From NCBI GenBank assembly GCA_039964455.1, contig JBDVXK010000025.1, positions 186,001-250,000 on the forward strand: DNA of 64,000 nucleotides, read 5' to 3'. Position 1 is the stretch's first letter. Each line of letters begins with the position of its first letter. Source of the DNA: CALJFL01 sp039964455. GTDB taxonomy: Bacteria > Pseudomonadota > Gammaproteobacteria > Pseudomonadales > Halieaceae. A model generated the notes under the pieces. The model was not told the DNA's origin and did not search any database. It saw only the letters and a list, made by a program, of their open reading frames with translations. The translations under genes were made by a program, and so were the position numbers. Shown here piece by piece: positions 8,179 to 17,451 of the stretch.

Positions 8179-9216
8179 ATGGAAGCAAAAGCCTACGCTA
8201 TTCTCGCCGAAGGTCAGAAGCTGGAACCATTTACCGTACAGAGACGGTCACCCGGCGCCGATGACATATTGATTGAGCTGATGTACTGCGGTATCTGCCA
8301 TACAGACCTGATTATTGGTAACAATGAGGGCGGCCTTGCGATGTACCCCGTGGTACCCGGACACGAAATGGTCGGGCGGGTCAGCGAAGTGGGGGCTGAT
8401 GTCACCGGCTTCAGTGTTGGCGAACTGGTGGGCGTGGGCTGTATCGCCGATTCCTGCCGAAGCTGTAATCCCTGCGAATCAGGCGACGAGCAGTATTGTG
8501 ACAGCGGCTTCACCTTGAGTTTTAACGCTACTGACTCAACAGGGGAAAAAACCTTTGGCGGCTACAGCAGCCATTACACTGTTAATCAACGCTACGCGGT
8601 AAAACTACCCGACGGCCTGGATCCAGCGGCAGCCGCACCACTGCTTTGTGGCGGCATCACGGCTTACTCACCCCTGAAGCGATTTGGCGCGGGGCCGGGC
8701 ATGAAAGTGGGGGTTCTGGGGCTGGGTGGCCTGGGGCATCTGGCAATAAAGATGAGCAAAGCCATGGGCGCGCACACCGTTATGCTCACCTCCTCCCCGT
8801 CCAAAGTAGAAGACGCGGAGAAGCTGGGTGCTGATGAAGTCGTGCTGACCAGTAACGAGGAAGATCTGCAGGCGCAGGCTTTCAGCTTCGACCTCATCAT
8901 CAATACCATCTCAGGGCCTCACAGCCCGGACAGTTTCCTGACGATGCTCAAGCGCGAGGGCAACATGTGCTTCGTGGGTGCACCGCAAACTCCAATCCCA
9001 GTCACTATTTCAAACCTCATCGTAGGCGACAAAATCATGTCGGGCTCGCTGATTGGCGGCATGCCAAGCACAGGCGAAATGCTGGAGTTCTGCGCCGAGC
9101 ATGGCATCACTGCCGATATCGAGATGATAGCTATAGAAAACGTTAATGAGGCCTGGGATCGCATCGAGAAGAACGACGTTAAATACCGATTCGTTATCGA
9201 TCTTTCTTCACTATAG
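8179..9216 (+). CDS. Zinc-dependent alcohol dehydrogenase, cinnamyl-alcohol dehydrogenase type
   Basis: 345 residues from the ATG at 8179, which has a strong AAGGAG ribosome site. An upstream in-frame start at 8005 would add 58 residues without family similarity. Catalytic zinc ligands lie in CGICHTD (Cys37) and GHE (His62, Glu63). The structural zinc lobe has four cysteines in CIADSCRSCNPCESG and the following YC. The Rossmann loop is GLGGLGHLAIK. This spacing is that of the CAD/YahK branch, usually NADPH-dependent and active on aldehydes such as cinnamaldehydes. The carotenoid/stilbene oxygenase gene starts 59 bases downstream, so this enzyme may reduce the aldehyde products. Confidence 0.9.
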   Translation: MEAKAYAILAEGQKLEPFTVQRRSPGADDILIELMYCGICHTDLIIGNNEGGLAMYPVVPGHEMVGRVSEVGADVTGFSVGELVGVGCIADSCRSCNPCESGDEQYCDSGFTLSFNATDSTGEKTFGGYSSHYTVNQRYAVKLPDGLDPAAAAPLLCGGITAYSPLKRFGAGPGMKVGVLGLGGLGHLAIKMSKAMGAHTVMLTSSPSKVEDAEKLGADEVVLTSNEEDLQAQAFSFDLIINTISGPHSPDSFLTMLKREGNMCFVGAPQTPIPVTISNLIVGDKIMSGSLIGGMPSTGEMLEFCAEHGITADIEMIAIENVNEAWDRIEKNDVKYRFVIDLSSL

Positions 9217-9275
9217 CCAAGGCAATAGAGCCCAGCAGAACTGCCGTGTAGCCAATCCATAAAGGAGTATTCGCC

Positions 9276-10679
9276 ATGACTCAGCCGTTTCCCAACCACC
9301 CTTACCTGACAGGCTACTCGGCGCCGTCTGGCATTGAATGTGATGCCCCCGATCTGATCATCGAGGGTGAACTACCTGCAGACTTGACTGGCGTGTACTT
9401 CCGTAACGGACCAGACCCCCTCTATCCACCCCGGGAAGGACAGGAGTATCACTGGTTTCATGGCGACGGCATGATTCAACGCTTCGAGTTTGCAGATGGG
9501 CGCGTATCATGGAAAAACCGGTGGGTCAGGACGGAGAAGTATGAGCTTGAGCGGGCCGCAGGCGAATCGCTGTTCGGCGTTCTGGGTAACCCCTTGAACG
9601 CCGACCCTTCAGTGGCCGACAAGCACTACAACACGGCCAATACCCATATCGTTTACCACGGCGGCAAACTCATGGCCCTGATGGAGGGCACCATAGCCGT
9701 AGAGCTTGATTCCGACACCCTGGCCACCGTGGGTAATTTTGACTACGACGGGCAAATCGACGGCCCTATCACCGCCCATCCAAAATACGACCACGCCTCT
9801 GGCGAGCTGGTGTTCTTCGGTAATCAAGCCGGGGGGCCATTCAGCGACACATTGCGCCTGAACATCGCCGACAAAAATGGCAAGTTGATCAAGAACGAAA
9901 TGATACAGGCGCCCTTCCCCTCATTCATTCATGACTTTTTCGTTACCGAAAAATATGTGATTTTCCCCGTGTTCCCACTGGTGTTCGATATGGAGCGCGC
10001 CATCAATGGCGATATACCCATGGCCTGGGAACCAGATCGCGGCACGCACTTTGGCGTCATGCCACGTAACGGCACTGCCGAAGACGTGCAATGGCACACC
10101 ATGGATGCGCGCTGGAGCTTTCACATGGTGAACGCCTGGGATGAAGGCGACACCATCGTGATTGATATCTGCGCATCCAACGCCACCAATTTCGCTCCGA
10201 AACTCGACGGCACTATGGCCAATGCCGAGGAAGGCATATTGCCTGTAGTCAGGCGCTGGAAAATCGACGTCAGTGGTAAAACCAATACCATAAGCGAAGA
10301 GGTTCTTGACGACCTGCCCTGCGAATTTCCTCGCACAGACGACCGCTATATGACGCGCTCACACCGTCACGCCTACGCTGTTGGTGGCGAGGGTTCCGCT
10401 TTGGTGTTCAATCGCCTGCTGCACTACGACACAAAGACTGGATCGCGCAAAACCTGGGGGGATGACAAGTATCTTCTTGGCGAGCCCATTTTGGCACCGC
10501 GATCTGATGACGCCGAAGAAGGCGATGGCTATCTGCTTACGCTGGCCTACGATCAGACAACCTGCCTGAATGAAATGATGATTTTCAACGCCGACGACAT
10601 CGAAACCGGGCCCATCGGCAGGGCCAAGCTTCCCGTGAGAATACCCGCAGGTTTCCACGGCAGCTGGGTCGGCGCCTGA
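9276..10679 (+). CDS. Carotenoid/stilbene cleavage oxygenase (RPE65 family)
   Basis: 467 residues with the seven-bladed-propeller carotenoid oxygenase signature. The four Fe(II) histidines can be placed at His168 (TAHPKYDH), His219 (SFIHDFFVTEKY), His283 (WSFHMVNAWDEGD) and His461 (AGFHGSWVGA), so the active site looks intact. Family members split a carbon-carbon double bond with O2 to give two carbonyl products. Substrates include carotenoids, apocarotenals, lignostilbenes and isoeugenol. No signal peptide. The ATG follows AAAGGAG. Pairing with an aldehyde-reducing dehydrogenase upstream and two GSTs downstream suggests cleavage of a phenylpropanoid-like or polyene compound, but the substrate is not decided by sequence. 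Confidence 0.92.
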   Translation: MTQPFPNHPYLTGYSAPSGIECDAPDLIIEGELPADLTGVYFRNGPDPLYPPREGQEYHWFHGDGMIQRFEFADGRVSWKNRWVRTEKYELERAAGESLFGVLGNPLNADPSVADKHYNTANTHIVYHGGKLMALMEGTIAVELDSDTLATVGNFDYDGQIDGPITAHPKYDHASGELVFFGNQAGGPFSDTLRLNIADKNGKLIKNEMIQAPFPSFIHDFFVTEKYVIFPVFPLVFDMERAINGDIPMAWEPDRGTHFGVMPRNGTAEDVQWHTMDARWSFHMVNAWDEGDTIVIDICASNATNFAPKLDGTMANAEEGILPVVRRWKIDVSGKTNTISEEVLDDLPCEFPRTDDRYMTRSHRHAYAVGGEGSALVFNRLLHYDTKTGSRKTWGDDKYLLGEPILAPRSDDAEEGDGYLLTLAYDQTTCLNEMMIFNADDIETGPIGRAKLPVRIPAGFHGSWVGA

Positions 10680-10688
10680 TCAAAAATG

Positions 10689-10708
10689 GCAGCTGTTCGC
10701 TCAGCTGC
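10689..10708 (+). repeat. Inverted repeat between the oxygenase and GST genes
   Basis: Perfect 7-bp stem GCAGCTG (10689-10695) / CAGCTGC (10702-10708) with a 6-base loop, 9 bases after the oxygenase stop. No T-run follows. It may stabilise the upstream mRNA end or attenuate read-through into the GST genes. Confidence 0.4.
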
Positions 10709-10764
10709 TATGCTAAAGCCTCTGCCTAAATCCCGTTTAAATACTTAATCCGGAGTCCACCGCG

Positions 10765-11499
10765 ATGAAACTCTTTTACTCACCATTCCACACATTTATT
10801 CACAAAGTCCTGGTGACTATTCACGAAGCAGGCCTCTGGGACGAGATCACATTTGTGCCCACCTACCCTTTTAAAAACCGGGATGGTGAAGATCAGGGCG
10901 ACGCCTACTCGATTGCCGCACTTAACCCGCTGGACAAAGTGCCAACGCTTGCGCTGGATAGTGGCCAGGTGGTGTTTGGCAGTCAGGCCGTTGTGGAGTG
11001 CCTGGACAGCATGAGCAAGTCAGGCAGCAACCTGTACCCCGCAGTTGGCCCGGATCGCTGGGACGCGGTAAGCCGTCTTGCGCTGGCCGACACCATGTTT
11101 GAGACCACAGTAATGCTGGTAATGGAGGGCTGGAACCCGGAAGAAGAACAGCGCATCGAGTTTTTCGAATGGATCTGGCCAAAGATTATTCGCGGCTGCG
11201 ACTCACTGGAAGCTTCCTGTAAACGCGGTTTTAACAGCTTTGATATAGGCCAGGCCTCAATGCTGCATGCCATCAGTTACATGGATTTCAGGGTCAACTT
11301 CTACGATGCCAAGGATCCTCTCTATCCTGATTTCGACTGCTTTGACAAACGACCTAACCTGAAGGCCTGGTGGGAAGAATCTATTCAACGCCCCTCGGTC
11401 ACAAGCCACTACAACCGTGACTTTGAGGGTGACGACTCGGCGGCGTTTTTGCAGCGTAATGTGCAGGAAGTGCTGGCTGCCCAGGCCGGCGGACAATGA
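10765..11499 (+). CDS. Glutathione S-transferase family protein
   Basis: 244 residues. The N-terminal thioredoxin-like domain begins MKLFYSPFHTFIHKVLVTIH and contains the cis-proline loop DKVPTLALDSGQVVFGSQAV, where the residues after the proline bind the glutathione backbone. The C-terminal part is helical. The expected catalytic Ser/Tyr near the N-terminus is probably in the SPFHTF turn. It ends in a 4-base ATGA overlap with the next GST gene, so the two are translationally coupled. Probable role: conjugation or glutathione-dependent processing of reactive products from the upstream oxygenase (inference). Confidence 0.85.
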   Translation: MKLFYSPFHTFIHKVLVTIHEAGLWDEITFVPTYPFKNRDGEDQGDAYSIAALNPLDKVPTLALDSGQVVFGSQAVVECLDSMSKSGSNLYPAVGPDRWDAVSRLALADTMFETTVMLVMEGWNPEEEQRIEFFEWIWPKIIRGCDSLEASCKRGFNSFDIGQASMLHAISYMDFRVNFYDAKDPLYPDFDCFDKRPNLKAWWEESIQRPSVTSHYNRDFEGDDSAAFLQRNVQEVLAAQAGGQ

Positions 11500-12197
11500 T
11501 TCGGCACTATTACTGGCCCACCCCTAACGGTCACAAGACCGCGATCATGCTGGAAGAGGTAGAACTCGAATACGAGGTATGCCCCATCAACATACTGGAG
11601 GGCGAGCAGTTCGATCCCGCCTTTATCGCGATTAGCCCCAACAACCGCATCCCGGCGATCGTCGATACACAGGGGCCAAAAGGCGAGCCTTACGCCGTGT
11701 TCGAGTCTGGCGCTATTCTGATGTATCTTGCCGAGAAAACAGGGCTGCTGTGGCCCGCTGATGCGGTAGAGCGCTACGATGTCATCCAGTGGCTAATGTT
11801 CCAAATGGGAAATGTAGGCCCGATGTTCGGCCAGAACGGCTATTTCCAGGGTTACTGCCCCGAGGATGTGCCGCTGGCCAAAGAGCGCTATCACAATGTC
11901 AGCAAGCAGCTGTATGGCGTGATGGACAGACGCCTCGGAGATACCGAGTATCTCGCCGGCCCGGAGTATTCTATTGCCGACGTTGCCACGTTCCCCTGGA
12001 CCATGCCAAAGCAGCAGGAGATGCACCGCATCGATATTGAGCAATACCCGAACGTTAAGCGCTGGAACGAGACAGTGGCCAAACGGCCGGCTGTGCAGCG
12101 CGGAATCGCGGTATTGGCTGAAGACATGAAAGTAGGTAACCCGACGGAGGAAACCTACAAGAATATGTTCGGCGACAAACAGTTCAGTCAGGAGTAA
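11496..12197 (+). CDS. Glutathione S-transferase, nu-class-like (YfcG/YghU type)
   Basis: 233 residues. The N-terminus IRHYYWPTPNGHKTAIMLEE matches the nu-class pattern in which a Thr/Asn pair (TPNGHK) binds the GSH sulfur. Further matches are SPNNRIPAIVDT (cis-Pro loop), FESGAILMYLAEKTG, and a C-terminal helical domain with AGPEYSIADVATFPW. Nu-class enzymes have disulfide reductase or glutathione-lyase activity rather than classic conjugation. The start codon overlaps the stop of the preceding GST gene (ATGA). Together with that gene it looks like the end of the plus-strand transcript that starts at the alcohol dehydrogenase. Confidence 0.87.
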   Translation: MIRHYYWPTPNGHKTAIMLEEVELEYEVCPINILEGEQFDPAFIAISPNNRIPAIVDTQGPKGEPYAVFESGAILMYLAEKTGLLWPADAVERYDVIQWLMFQMGNVGPMFGQNGYFQGYCPEDVPLAKERYHNVSKQLYGVMDRRLGDTEYLAGPEYSIADVATFPWTMPKQQEMHRIDIEQYPNVKRWNETVAKRPAVQRGIAVLAEDMKVGNPTEETYKNMFGDKQFSQE

Positions 12198-12224
12198 TTC
12201 CTGACGGCTATCGCAACGCCTTCC

Positions 12225-13382
12225 TCAAAAAGACTTGGGCATCCCCAACTCCTGGGTAGCAACGAAAGACAGGATCAGATTGGTGGACACCGGGGCTACC
12301 TGATACAGACGTGTCTCGCGAAACTTGCGCTCAACGTCGTATTCCACGGCGAATCCATAGCCACCATGAGTCTGGATACACTGGTCGGCCGCGGCCCAGG
12401 ATGCCTCTGAAGCCAGCAACTTTGCCATGTTTGCTTCTGCGCCAGCTGACTGACCCGCATCATAAAGATCGGCAGCCTTCTGCACCATAAGCGCAGCCGC
12501 TTCGCTTTGTATGTGGGCCCGGGCAATCGGAAACTGGATTCCCTGATTCTGCCCGATCGGTCGGCCGAACACCTCGCGATCGCAGGCATATTGCGTGGAT
12601 TTTTGAGTGAACCAACGGGCATCCCCAATGCATTCAGCGGCAATCAGAATACGCTCTGCATTCATGCCATCCAGAATACATCTAAACCCCTTGCCCTCTT
12701 CGCCTATCAGGTTTTTTGCAGGCACCCTCAAATCGTCAAAGAACAATTCGGTGGTGGCGTGATTCATCAAGGTATCGATAGGCTTGATCGTAAGCCCATC
12801 ACCCACGGCCTCACGCATATCAACCAGTAGCACCGACATACCATCGGTGTGCTTGGCCACTTCCTCTCGCGGGGTGGTTCGAACCAACAAGATCATCAGA
12901 TCAGAGTGCTGGGTGCGTGATATCCATACTTTCTGGCCATTCACCACGTAATCGTCACCATCGCGCACCGCGTGTGTACGAATACGTGAGGTATCAGTGC
13001 CACTGGTGGGTTCTGTTACGCCAAACGCCTGCAGGCGCAATGAGCCGTCGGCTATTGCGGGCAAGTACTGCGCCTTCTGCTCGGCTGAGCCATGGCGCAG
13101 CAATGTGCCCATGGTGTACATCTGGGCATGACAGGCTCCACCGTTGCCACCGCTGCGATGAATTTCCTCCAGCACCGCGCAGGCGGCGCCCAGGGGCAAC
13201 CCACTACCTCCGTATTCTTCGGGAATGAGAATCGAAAGATACCCAGCCTCTGTCAGTGCCTGCACAAATTCACTGGGATAAATCTTTTCCTGATCCAGTT
13301 TGCGCCAATATTCTCCAGGAAAACGCTCGCACAGCTTGGCCACTGCATCACGTATTTCCGGGTAGGTAACTTCAAAAGCCAT
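12225..13382 (-). CDS. Acyl-CoA dehydrogenase
   Basis: 385 residues with the full acyl-CoA dehydrogenase fold. Signs are the FAD/substrate loop FGVTEPTSGTDTSRI, the segment YVVNGQKVWISRT, and the C-terminal QTHGGYGFAVEYDVERKFRE. The usual C-terminal catalytic EGT motif is absent (YQVAPVSTN instead). A Glu is present in MNAERILIAAE, the helix-G position used as base by isovaleryl-CoA and long-chain acyl-CoA dehydrogenases, so the enzyme is probably active. It ends in GMPKSF, very like the gene at 36107-37282. It is downstream of an SDR gene (34-base gap), which suggests a short beta-oxidation-like operon. Confidence 0.88.
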   Translation of the reverse strand: MAFEVTYPEIRDAVAKLCERFPGEYWRKLDQEKIYPSEFVQALTEAGYLSILIPEEYGGSGLPLGAACAVLEEIHRSGGNGGACHAQMYTMGTLLRHGSAEQKAQYLPAIADGSLRLQAFGVTEPTSGTDTSRIRTHAVRDGDDYVVNGQKVWISRTQHSDLMILLVRTTPREEVAKHTDGMSVLLVDMREAVGDGLTIKPIDTLMNHATTELFFDDLRVPAKNLIGEEGKGFRCILDGMNAERILIAAECIGDARWFTQKSTQYACDREVFGRPIGQNQGIQFPIARAHIQSEAAALMVQKAADLYDAGQSAGAEANMAKLLASEASWAAADQCIQTHGGYGFAVEYDVERKFRETRLYQVAPVSTNLILSFVATQELGMPKSF

Positions 13383-13416
13383 CTTGTAAATCCTGTCGGT
13401 TTATCTTGATGTTGGC

Positions 13417-14178
13417 CTACAAAAACCAGGAGCCGCCATCCACCATATGCGTCTGCCCCGTCACGAATGCGCTATTCTCCGACGCCAGATACACGATGGT
13501 ACCGGTCAAATCGCTGGTTTCGAGGTTGCGTTGTATAAGCTGGCCAGAGGCGATCACCGATTTCGCTTTCTCCAGCTTTTCGCCAAAGAATTGCTCGGTG
13601 CCCTCGGTCATTACTGCGGATGGCGCCACGGCATTAACCCGGATGTTGTCCGCGCCCAGCTCCCTGGCCATGGCTCGGGTCATGCCGATCACTGCGCCCT
13701 TCGAGGCGACATAATCGAGATTATAGGGGAGCCCGTAAAGAGCGCCCAGTGACGATATATTGATAATAGAACCACCGCCAGCCTTGCGCATGGCCGCCAC
13801 CACCGCTTTGCAGCAGTGCCACACGCCCTTGACGTTTACGTTCATCACAGCGTCCCACTGCGAATCTTCGAGCTGCTCAAACCGGGCGCCTTGCAGGTCC
13901 GCGTACATAGCGGCGTTGTTAACCAGAATATCAATACTGCCGAAAGCATCGATTGCCTGCTCGGCCATCGCTGCGCAGCTATCCATGCTGCTTACATCGG
14001 TTATACACGCGATACTCTGGCCACCCGCGTCAACAATACTTTGGACTGTTTCCTCGCACGCGTTGATGTCACACGCCACCACCGCTGCACCTTCGGCGGC
14101 CAATGCCTCCGCATAGGCTCTACCCAGGCCGCGTGCCGCACCCGTCACAACCGCTGTTTTTCCTTGAAGTTGACCCAT
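13417..14178 (-). CDS. Short-chain dehydrogenase/reductase
   Basis: 253 residues, a classical SDR. The cofactor loop TGAARGLG spans residues 12-19, an acidic residue after the second strand (ACDINA) favours NAD, the NNA motif is in LVNNAAMY, and the catalytic set is Ser143 with Tyr156/Lys160 in YVASK. The C-terminus GQTHMVDGGSWFL is the usual SDR ending. Likely a hydroxyacyl-CoA or secondary-alcohol dehydrogenase, because an acyl-CoA dehydrogenase gene follows in the same direction. No signal or membrane segment. Confidence 0.9.
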   Translation of the reverse strand: MGQLQGKTAVVTGAARGLGRAYAEALAAEGAAVVACDINACEETVQSIVDAGGQSIACITDVSSMDSCAAMAEQAIDAFGSIDILVNNAAMYADLQGARFEQLEDSQWDAVMNVNVKGVWHCCKAVVAAMRKAGGGSIINISSLGALYGLPYNLDYVASKGAVIGMTRAMARELGADNIRVNAVAPSAVMTEGTEQFFGEKLEKAKSVIASGQLIQRNLETSDLTGTIVYLASENSAFVTGQTHMVDGGSWFL

Positions 14179-14253
14179 TGCCAGAATCCACTGCTATTTA
14201 AAGACAGTCACAATAGTCGATATTGGTCTCTGTATGAAGCACGAGGTCATGTC

Positions 14254-14274
14254 GTCTCGGCTGAATACCGAGAC
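14254..14274. repeat. 7-bp perfect inverted repeat between RND and SDR genes
   Basis: GTCTCGG (14254-14260) and CCGAGAC (14268-14274) flank the 7-base spacer CTGAATA. It lies 12 bases past the RND pump stop and about 75 bases before the SDR start. There is no T-run on the minus-strand side, so it is either a U-less terminator or an operator for a dimeric repressor. Confidence 0.45.
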
Positions 14275-14286
14275 TGGCCTTGAGAA

Positions 14287-17200
14287 TTAGGCGGCAGGTA
14301 CCGGACTACGGCTAGAGCCGGCCTTGGAGAACCTCTCCCGCAGCGCCACAGGCAAAGCCAGCATCGCAGGTGTCGCAATCAACGTAAGAATTGTCGCGAA
14401 ACCCAGGCCGAATACGATTGCCTGTGAGAGGGGGCCCCAGAACATGGCCATGTCGCCATCAGCGGTGATGGTGCGCGCCAACAAGTCTACCGAGTAACCG
14501 CAGGCAAGTGGCAGCAAGCCAGAGATGGTTGTAACTGTGGTCAGGACAACGGGACGCAGACGCTGCGCAGTTGCTCGAACAATCGCGGTGCGGGCATCCA
14601 GCTCAGGTTGGCTGCGCCGTATGAAGTTATAAGTATCGATGAGAATAATATTGTTATTCACCACGATACCAGCCAGCGCCAGCACGCCCACCCCGGTTAA
14701 CAGAGCACTGAAGGGTTTGGATAGCACCATCAATCCCAGTAACACCCCTGCCGTGGACATCACGACAGCAACAAGGATCAACGTGCTTTGAAAGAAGTTG
14801 TTGAACTGCGTCACCAGCAAAATAAACATTAAGCCCAATGCCAGTGTGAATGCGGCAGAGACGAAGGCCATGGAGTCGGCCTGCTCCTCGTTCGCTCCCC
14901 GGAAGCGAATGTTGACGGCGGGATCAAAATCCTCGTTCTGCAACCAGTTATCGATTTCACGTACCATAGCGTCGGCCATAACACCTTCAGCCACATCTGC
15001 GCGAATTCGTTCGACGGGGATGCCATTGATGCGCTTGAAAGAATCGACCCCGGGCGCTGGCACCAGGCGCACGAAGTTACTGAGTGGCACCATGCCCTGC
15101 TCGGTGCTCAGTCGCATTTCCTCGATCGCAGTCAGGCCCCGTTCATCACGCGGATAACGCACTCGAATGTCCACCGAATCGTCCGCATCGTCGGGGCGGT
15201 ACTCGGCGATCTTCACGCCGTTTGTAACCAACTGTACGGCCAGGCCCGCTGAGGATACGTCTGCACCATAAATCGCCGCCTGTGTTCTATCCACCTCGGT
15301 ACGCCACTCGATGGATGGCAACGCTGCGGTATCGTCTATATCAACAAGCTCAGGCAATGTATCCAGATAGGCCCGCACTCGCGCCATTGTCGGTTCCAGC
15401 AATGCTCGATCGCGCGAGGTCAATTCAATCTGAATAGGCTTACCTACCGGCGGCCCCTTTTCCAACGGGCGAATTTCTACGCGTAGACCGGCAAGATCAG
15501 CGGTACGTTCCCGCACCTCACGCATAATGTCGTTACCCTTAAGCGTTCTTTCCCGCTCCGGGAACAACTCAATAAAAATCGACCCGATTCGGTCAGAGCT
15601 GCTGCCCAATTCCTTACTGCTGTCGCCGGGTAGCATGGTCTGGGTGTTAACAAAGCGAATGCCAGGTATATCGAGGATCTTCTCCTCTACCTCAAGCACC
15701 AGATCATTCACCTCATTGGCTGAGAAGTTACCACGACCGAGAACGGATACCGTAATAAACTGCGGGTCCGCGTCAGAGAAGAAGATAGTTCCCACTCCCA
15801 CCTTGCCATAGCCCCAGAAGATACCGCCAAGAAGCGTGAAGATAAGTCCCAGCGAAATAAGAGGCCTATTACACACGGCTGTAAGCAGTCGGGAGAAATA
15901 GCCAGTAAAAGTTCTCAGCTGCGTGGGATCGCCCGATTCCAACTGTGCCTGATCCTGGCTGGCACGCACATTAAATGCCGAGGGCTGCCCCATCAGTGAA
16001 CCCAGCACTGGCCCAAAGAGTAGCGCGTAAAGCAAAGACCCTAACAACACCGTGAACACGGTTACCGGGAGATACACCATGAACTGACCCGACACCCCCG
16101 GCCAGAACAACATGGGCAGAAAGGCCGCCAGTGTTGTTGCAGTTGAGGCGGTAACGGGCGTGACCATGCGCTTAACCGCCTCGGCATAAGCGGCTTTGTG
16201 ATCCATGCCTTCGGCCATCTTCCTGTTGGCATACTCGGTAACCACAATGCCGCCGTCGATCAACATACCCAAGCCCAGGAGCATGCCGAACATGACCATG
16301 AAATTGAAGGTGTAACCGAGCAGGTAAATGATAATAATCGAAAACAGTAAAGAGAACGGAATACCGAGACCGACTACAAGCCCGCTGCGAAACCCCATGG
16401 CAGCAACCACAATGACCATCACGACAGCCAGCGCTGTCAGGATATTGCCTTCCAACTCCTTAACTTGCACCGTTGCGAATTCTGCCTGGTTCTGCGACGT
16501 AATAATCTCGATGCCTGCGGGCAGGGTTTCCCTGGCCTGCTCCACGCTGGCCAGCACCTCGGCCACACTATCGATAACATTGGCGTTGGCGCGCTTCTTC
16601 ACACTGATTGATATAGTGTCGCGGCCGTTATAGCGAGCATGGCTGGCGCGGTCCTTGAATGTTCTACGAGCGGTTGCTACATCGCCCAGGGTTACAACAG
16701 TATCTCCCTGGGCGCGAATGGGTAACTCGAGAATATCCTGCGCGCGATCCACAAGGGCGGGAACCTTAACGGCAAAGCGCCCTTCTTCAAGCTCCATGCT
16801 GCCCGCTGGTATCAAGCGATTATTTCTTTGCAGCGTCTGAATGAGCTGCTCGGCAGAGATGCGGTAGGAGTTAAGCGCCTCCGGATTGATGATTACTTCG
16901 AGCATCTCCTCACGGTGGCCCTGCATGTCAGCACTCAACACCGAGGGGATAGATTCGATTTCGTCCTGCAGTGCAAGCGCAGCCTGATAGACCATGCGTT
17001 CACTGGCATTGTCACCAATGAAATTCACCAGCAGCATGGGGAAGTCTTCCGCGGTCAACTCATTAACGAAAGGCTCCTCTGCGGTAGTGGGCATTTCTGC
17101 GCTGGCGCGATCAACCGCTTCGCGCGTGTCAGCAATGGCCTGATTGAGGTCGTGTGACACATCGAACTCGACGAAAAACGAGGCCATGCCCTCCTCTGCG

Positions 17201-17451
17201 GTGGACTGAAGCTCTACAACGCCTTCCAACTTGCGCAGCTCCGCCTCCATAGGCTGCACCAACAGGCGCTCTGCGTCTTCGGGCGAGATGCCGTCGTGCA
17301 CTACGCCAACGTAGTAAAAAGGAAGTTCTACATGAGGGTCGTTGGCGATAGGAAGCGCATTTCTCGCCATGATGCCTGCCAGCACCAGCACCGCCAACAG
17401 GGAGAGTGTTGTTCTCGTCCTGCTGAAGGCCGCTTCAATTAACGAGGTCAT
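14287..17451 (-). CDS. RND-family efflux permease (HAE-type)
   Basis: 1054 residues, the normal length of an AcrB-type resistance-nodulation-division pump. N-terminal membrane helix (TLSLLAVLVLAGIMARNAL), two large periplasmic loops, and two blocks of about six membrane helices. In helix 4 the AcrB proton-relay pair D407-D408 reads D399-G400 (GMLIDGGIVV), and in helix 10 the Lys940 position is Asn (GIVVNNNIILID). This places it in a non-AcrB branch with a different relay. It overlaps its adaptor gene by 4 bases (ATGA). No outer-membrane factor gene of TolC type is adjacent. Export of hydrophobic compounds is likely. Confidence 0.92.
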   Translation of the reverse strand: MTSLIEAAFSRTRTTLSLLAVLVLAGIMARNALPIANDPHVELPFYYVGVVHDGISPEDAERLLVQPMEAELRKLEGVVELQSTAEEGMASFFVEFDVSHDLNQAIADTREAVDRASAEMPTTAEEPFVNELTAEDFPMLLVNFIGDNASERMVYQAALALQDEIESIPSVLSADMQGHREEMLEVIINPEALNSYRISAEQLIQTLQRNNRLIPAGSMELEEGRFAVKVPALVDRAQDILELPIRAQGDTVVTLGDVATARRTFKDRASHARYNGRDTISISVKKRANANVIDSVAEVLASVEQARETLPAGIEIITSQNQAEFATVQVKELEGNILTALAVVMVIVVAAMGFRSGLVVGLGIPFSLLFSIIIIYLLGYTFNFMVMFGMLLGLGMLIDGGIVVTEYANRKMAEGMDHKAAYAEAVKRMVTPVTASTATTLAAFLPMLFWPGVSGQFMVYLPVTVFTVLLGSLLYALLFGPVLGSLMGQPSAFNVRASQDQAQLESGDPTQLRTFTGYFSRLLTAVCNRPLISLGLIFTLLGGIFWGYGKVGVGTIFFSDADPQFITVSVLGRGNFSANEVNDLVLEVEEKILDIPGIRFVNTQTMLPGDSSKELGSSSDRIGSIFIELFPERERTLKGNDIMREVRERTADLAGLRVEIRPLEKGPPVGKPIQIELTSRDRALLEPTMARVRAYLDTLPELVDIDDTAALPSIEWRTEVDRTQAAIYGADVSSAGLAVQLVTNGVKIAEYRPDDADDSVDIRVRYPRDERGLTAIEEMRLSTEQGMVPLSNFVRLVPAPGVDSFKRINGIPVERIRADVAEGVMADAMVREIDNWLQNEDFDPAVNIRFRGANEEQADSMAFVSAAFTLALGLMFILLVTQFNNFFQSTLILVAVVMSTAGVLLGLMVLSKPFSALLTGVGVLALAGIVVNNNIILIDTYNFIRRSQPELDARTAIVRATAQRLRPVVLTTVTTISGLLPLACGYSVDLLARTITADGDMAMFWGPLSQAIVFGLGFATILTLIATPAMLALPVALRERFSKAGSSRSPVPAA

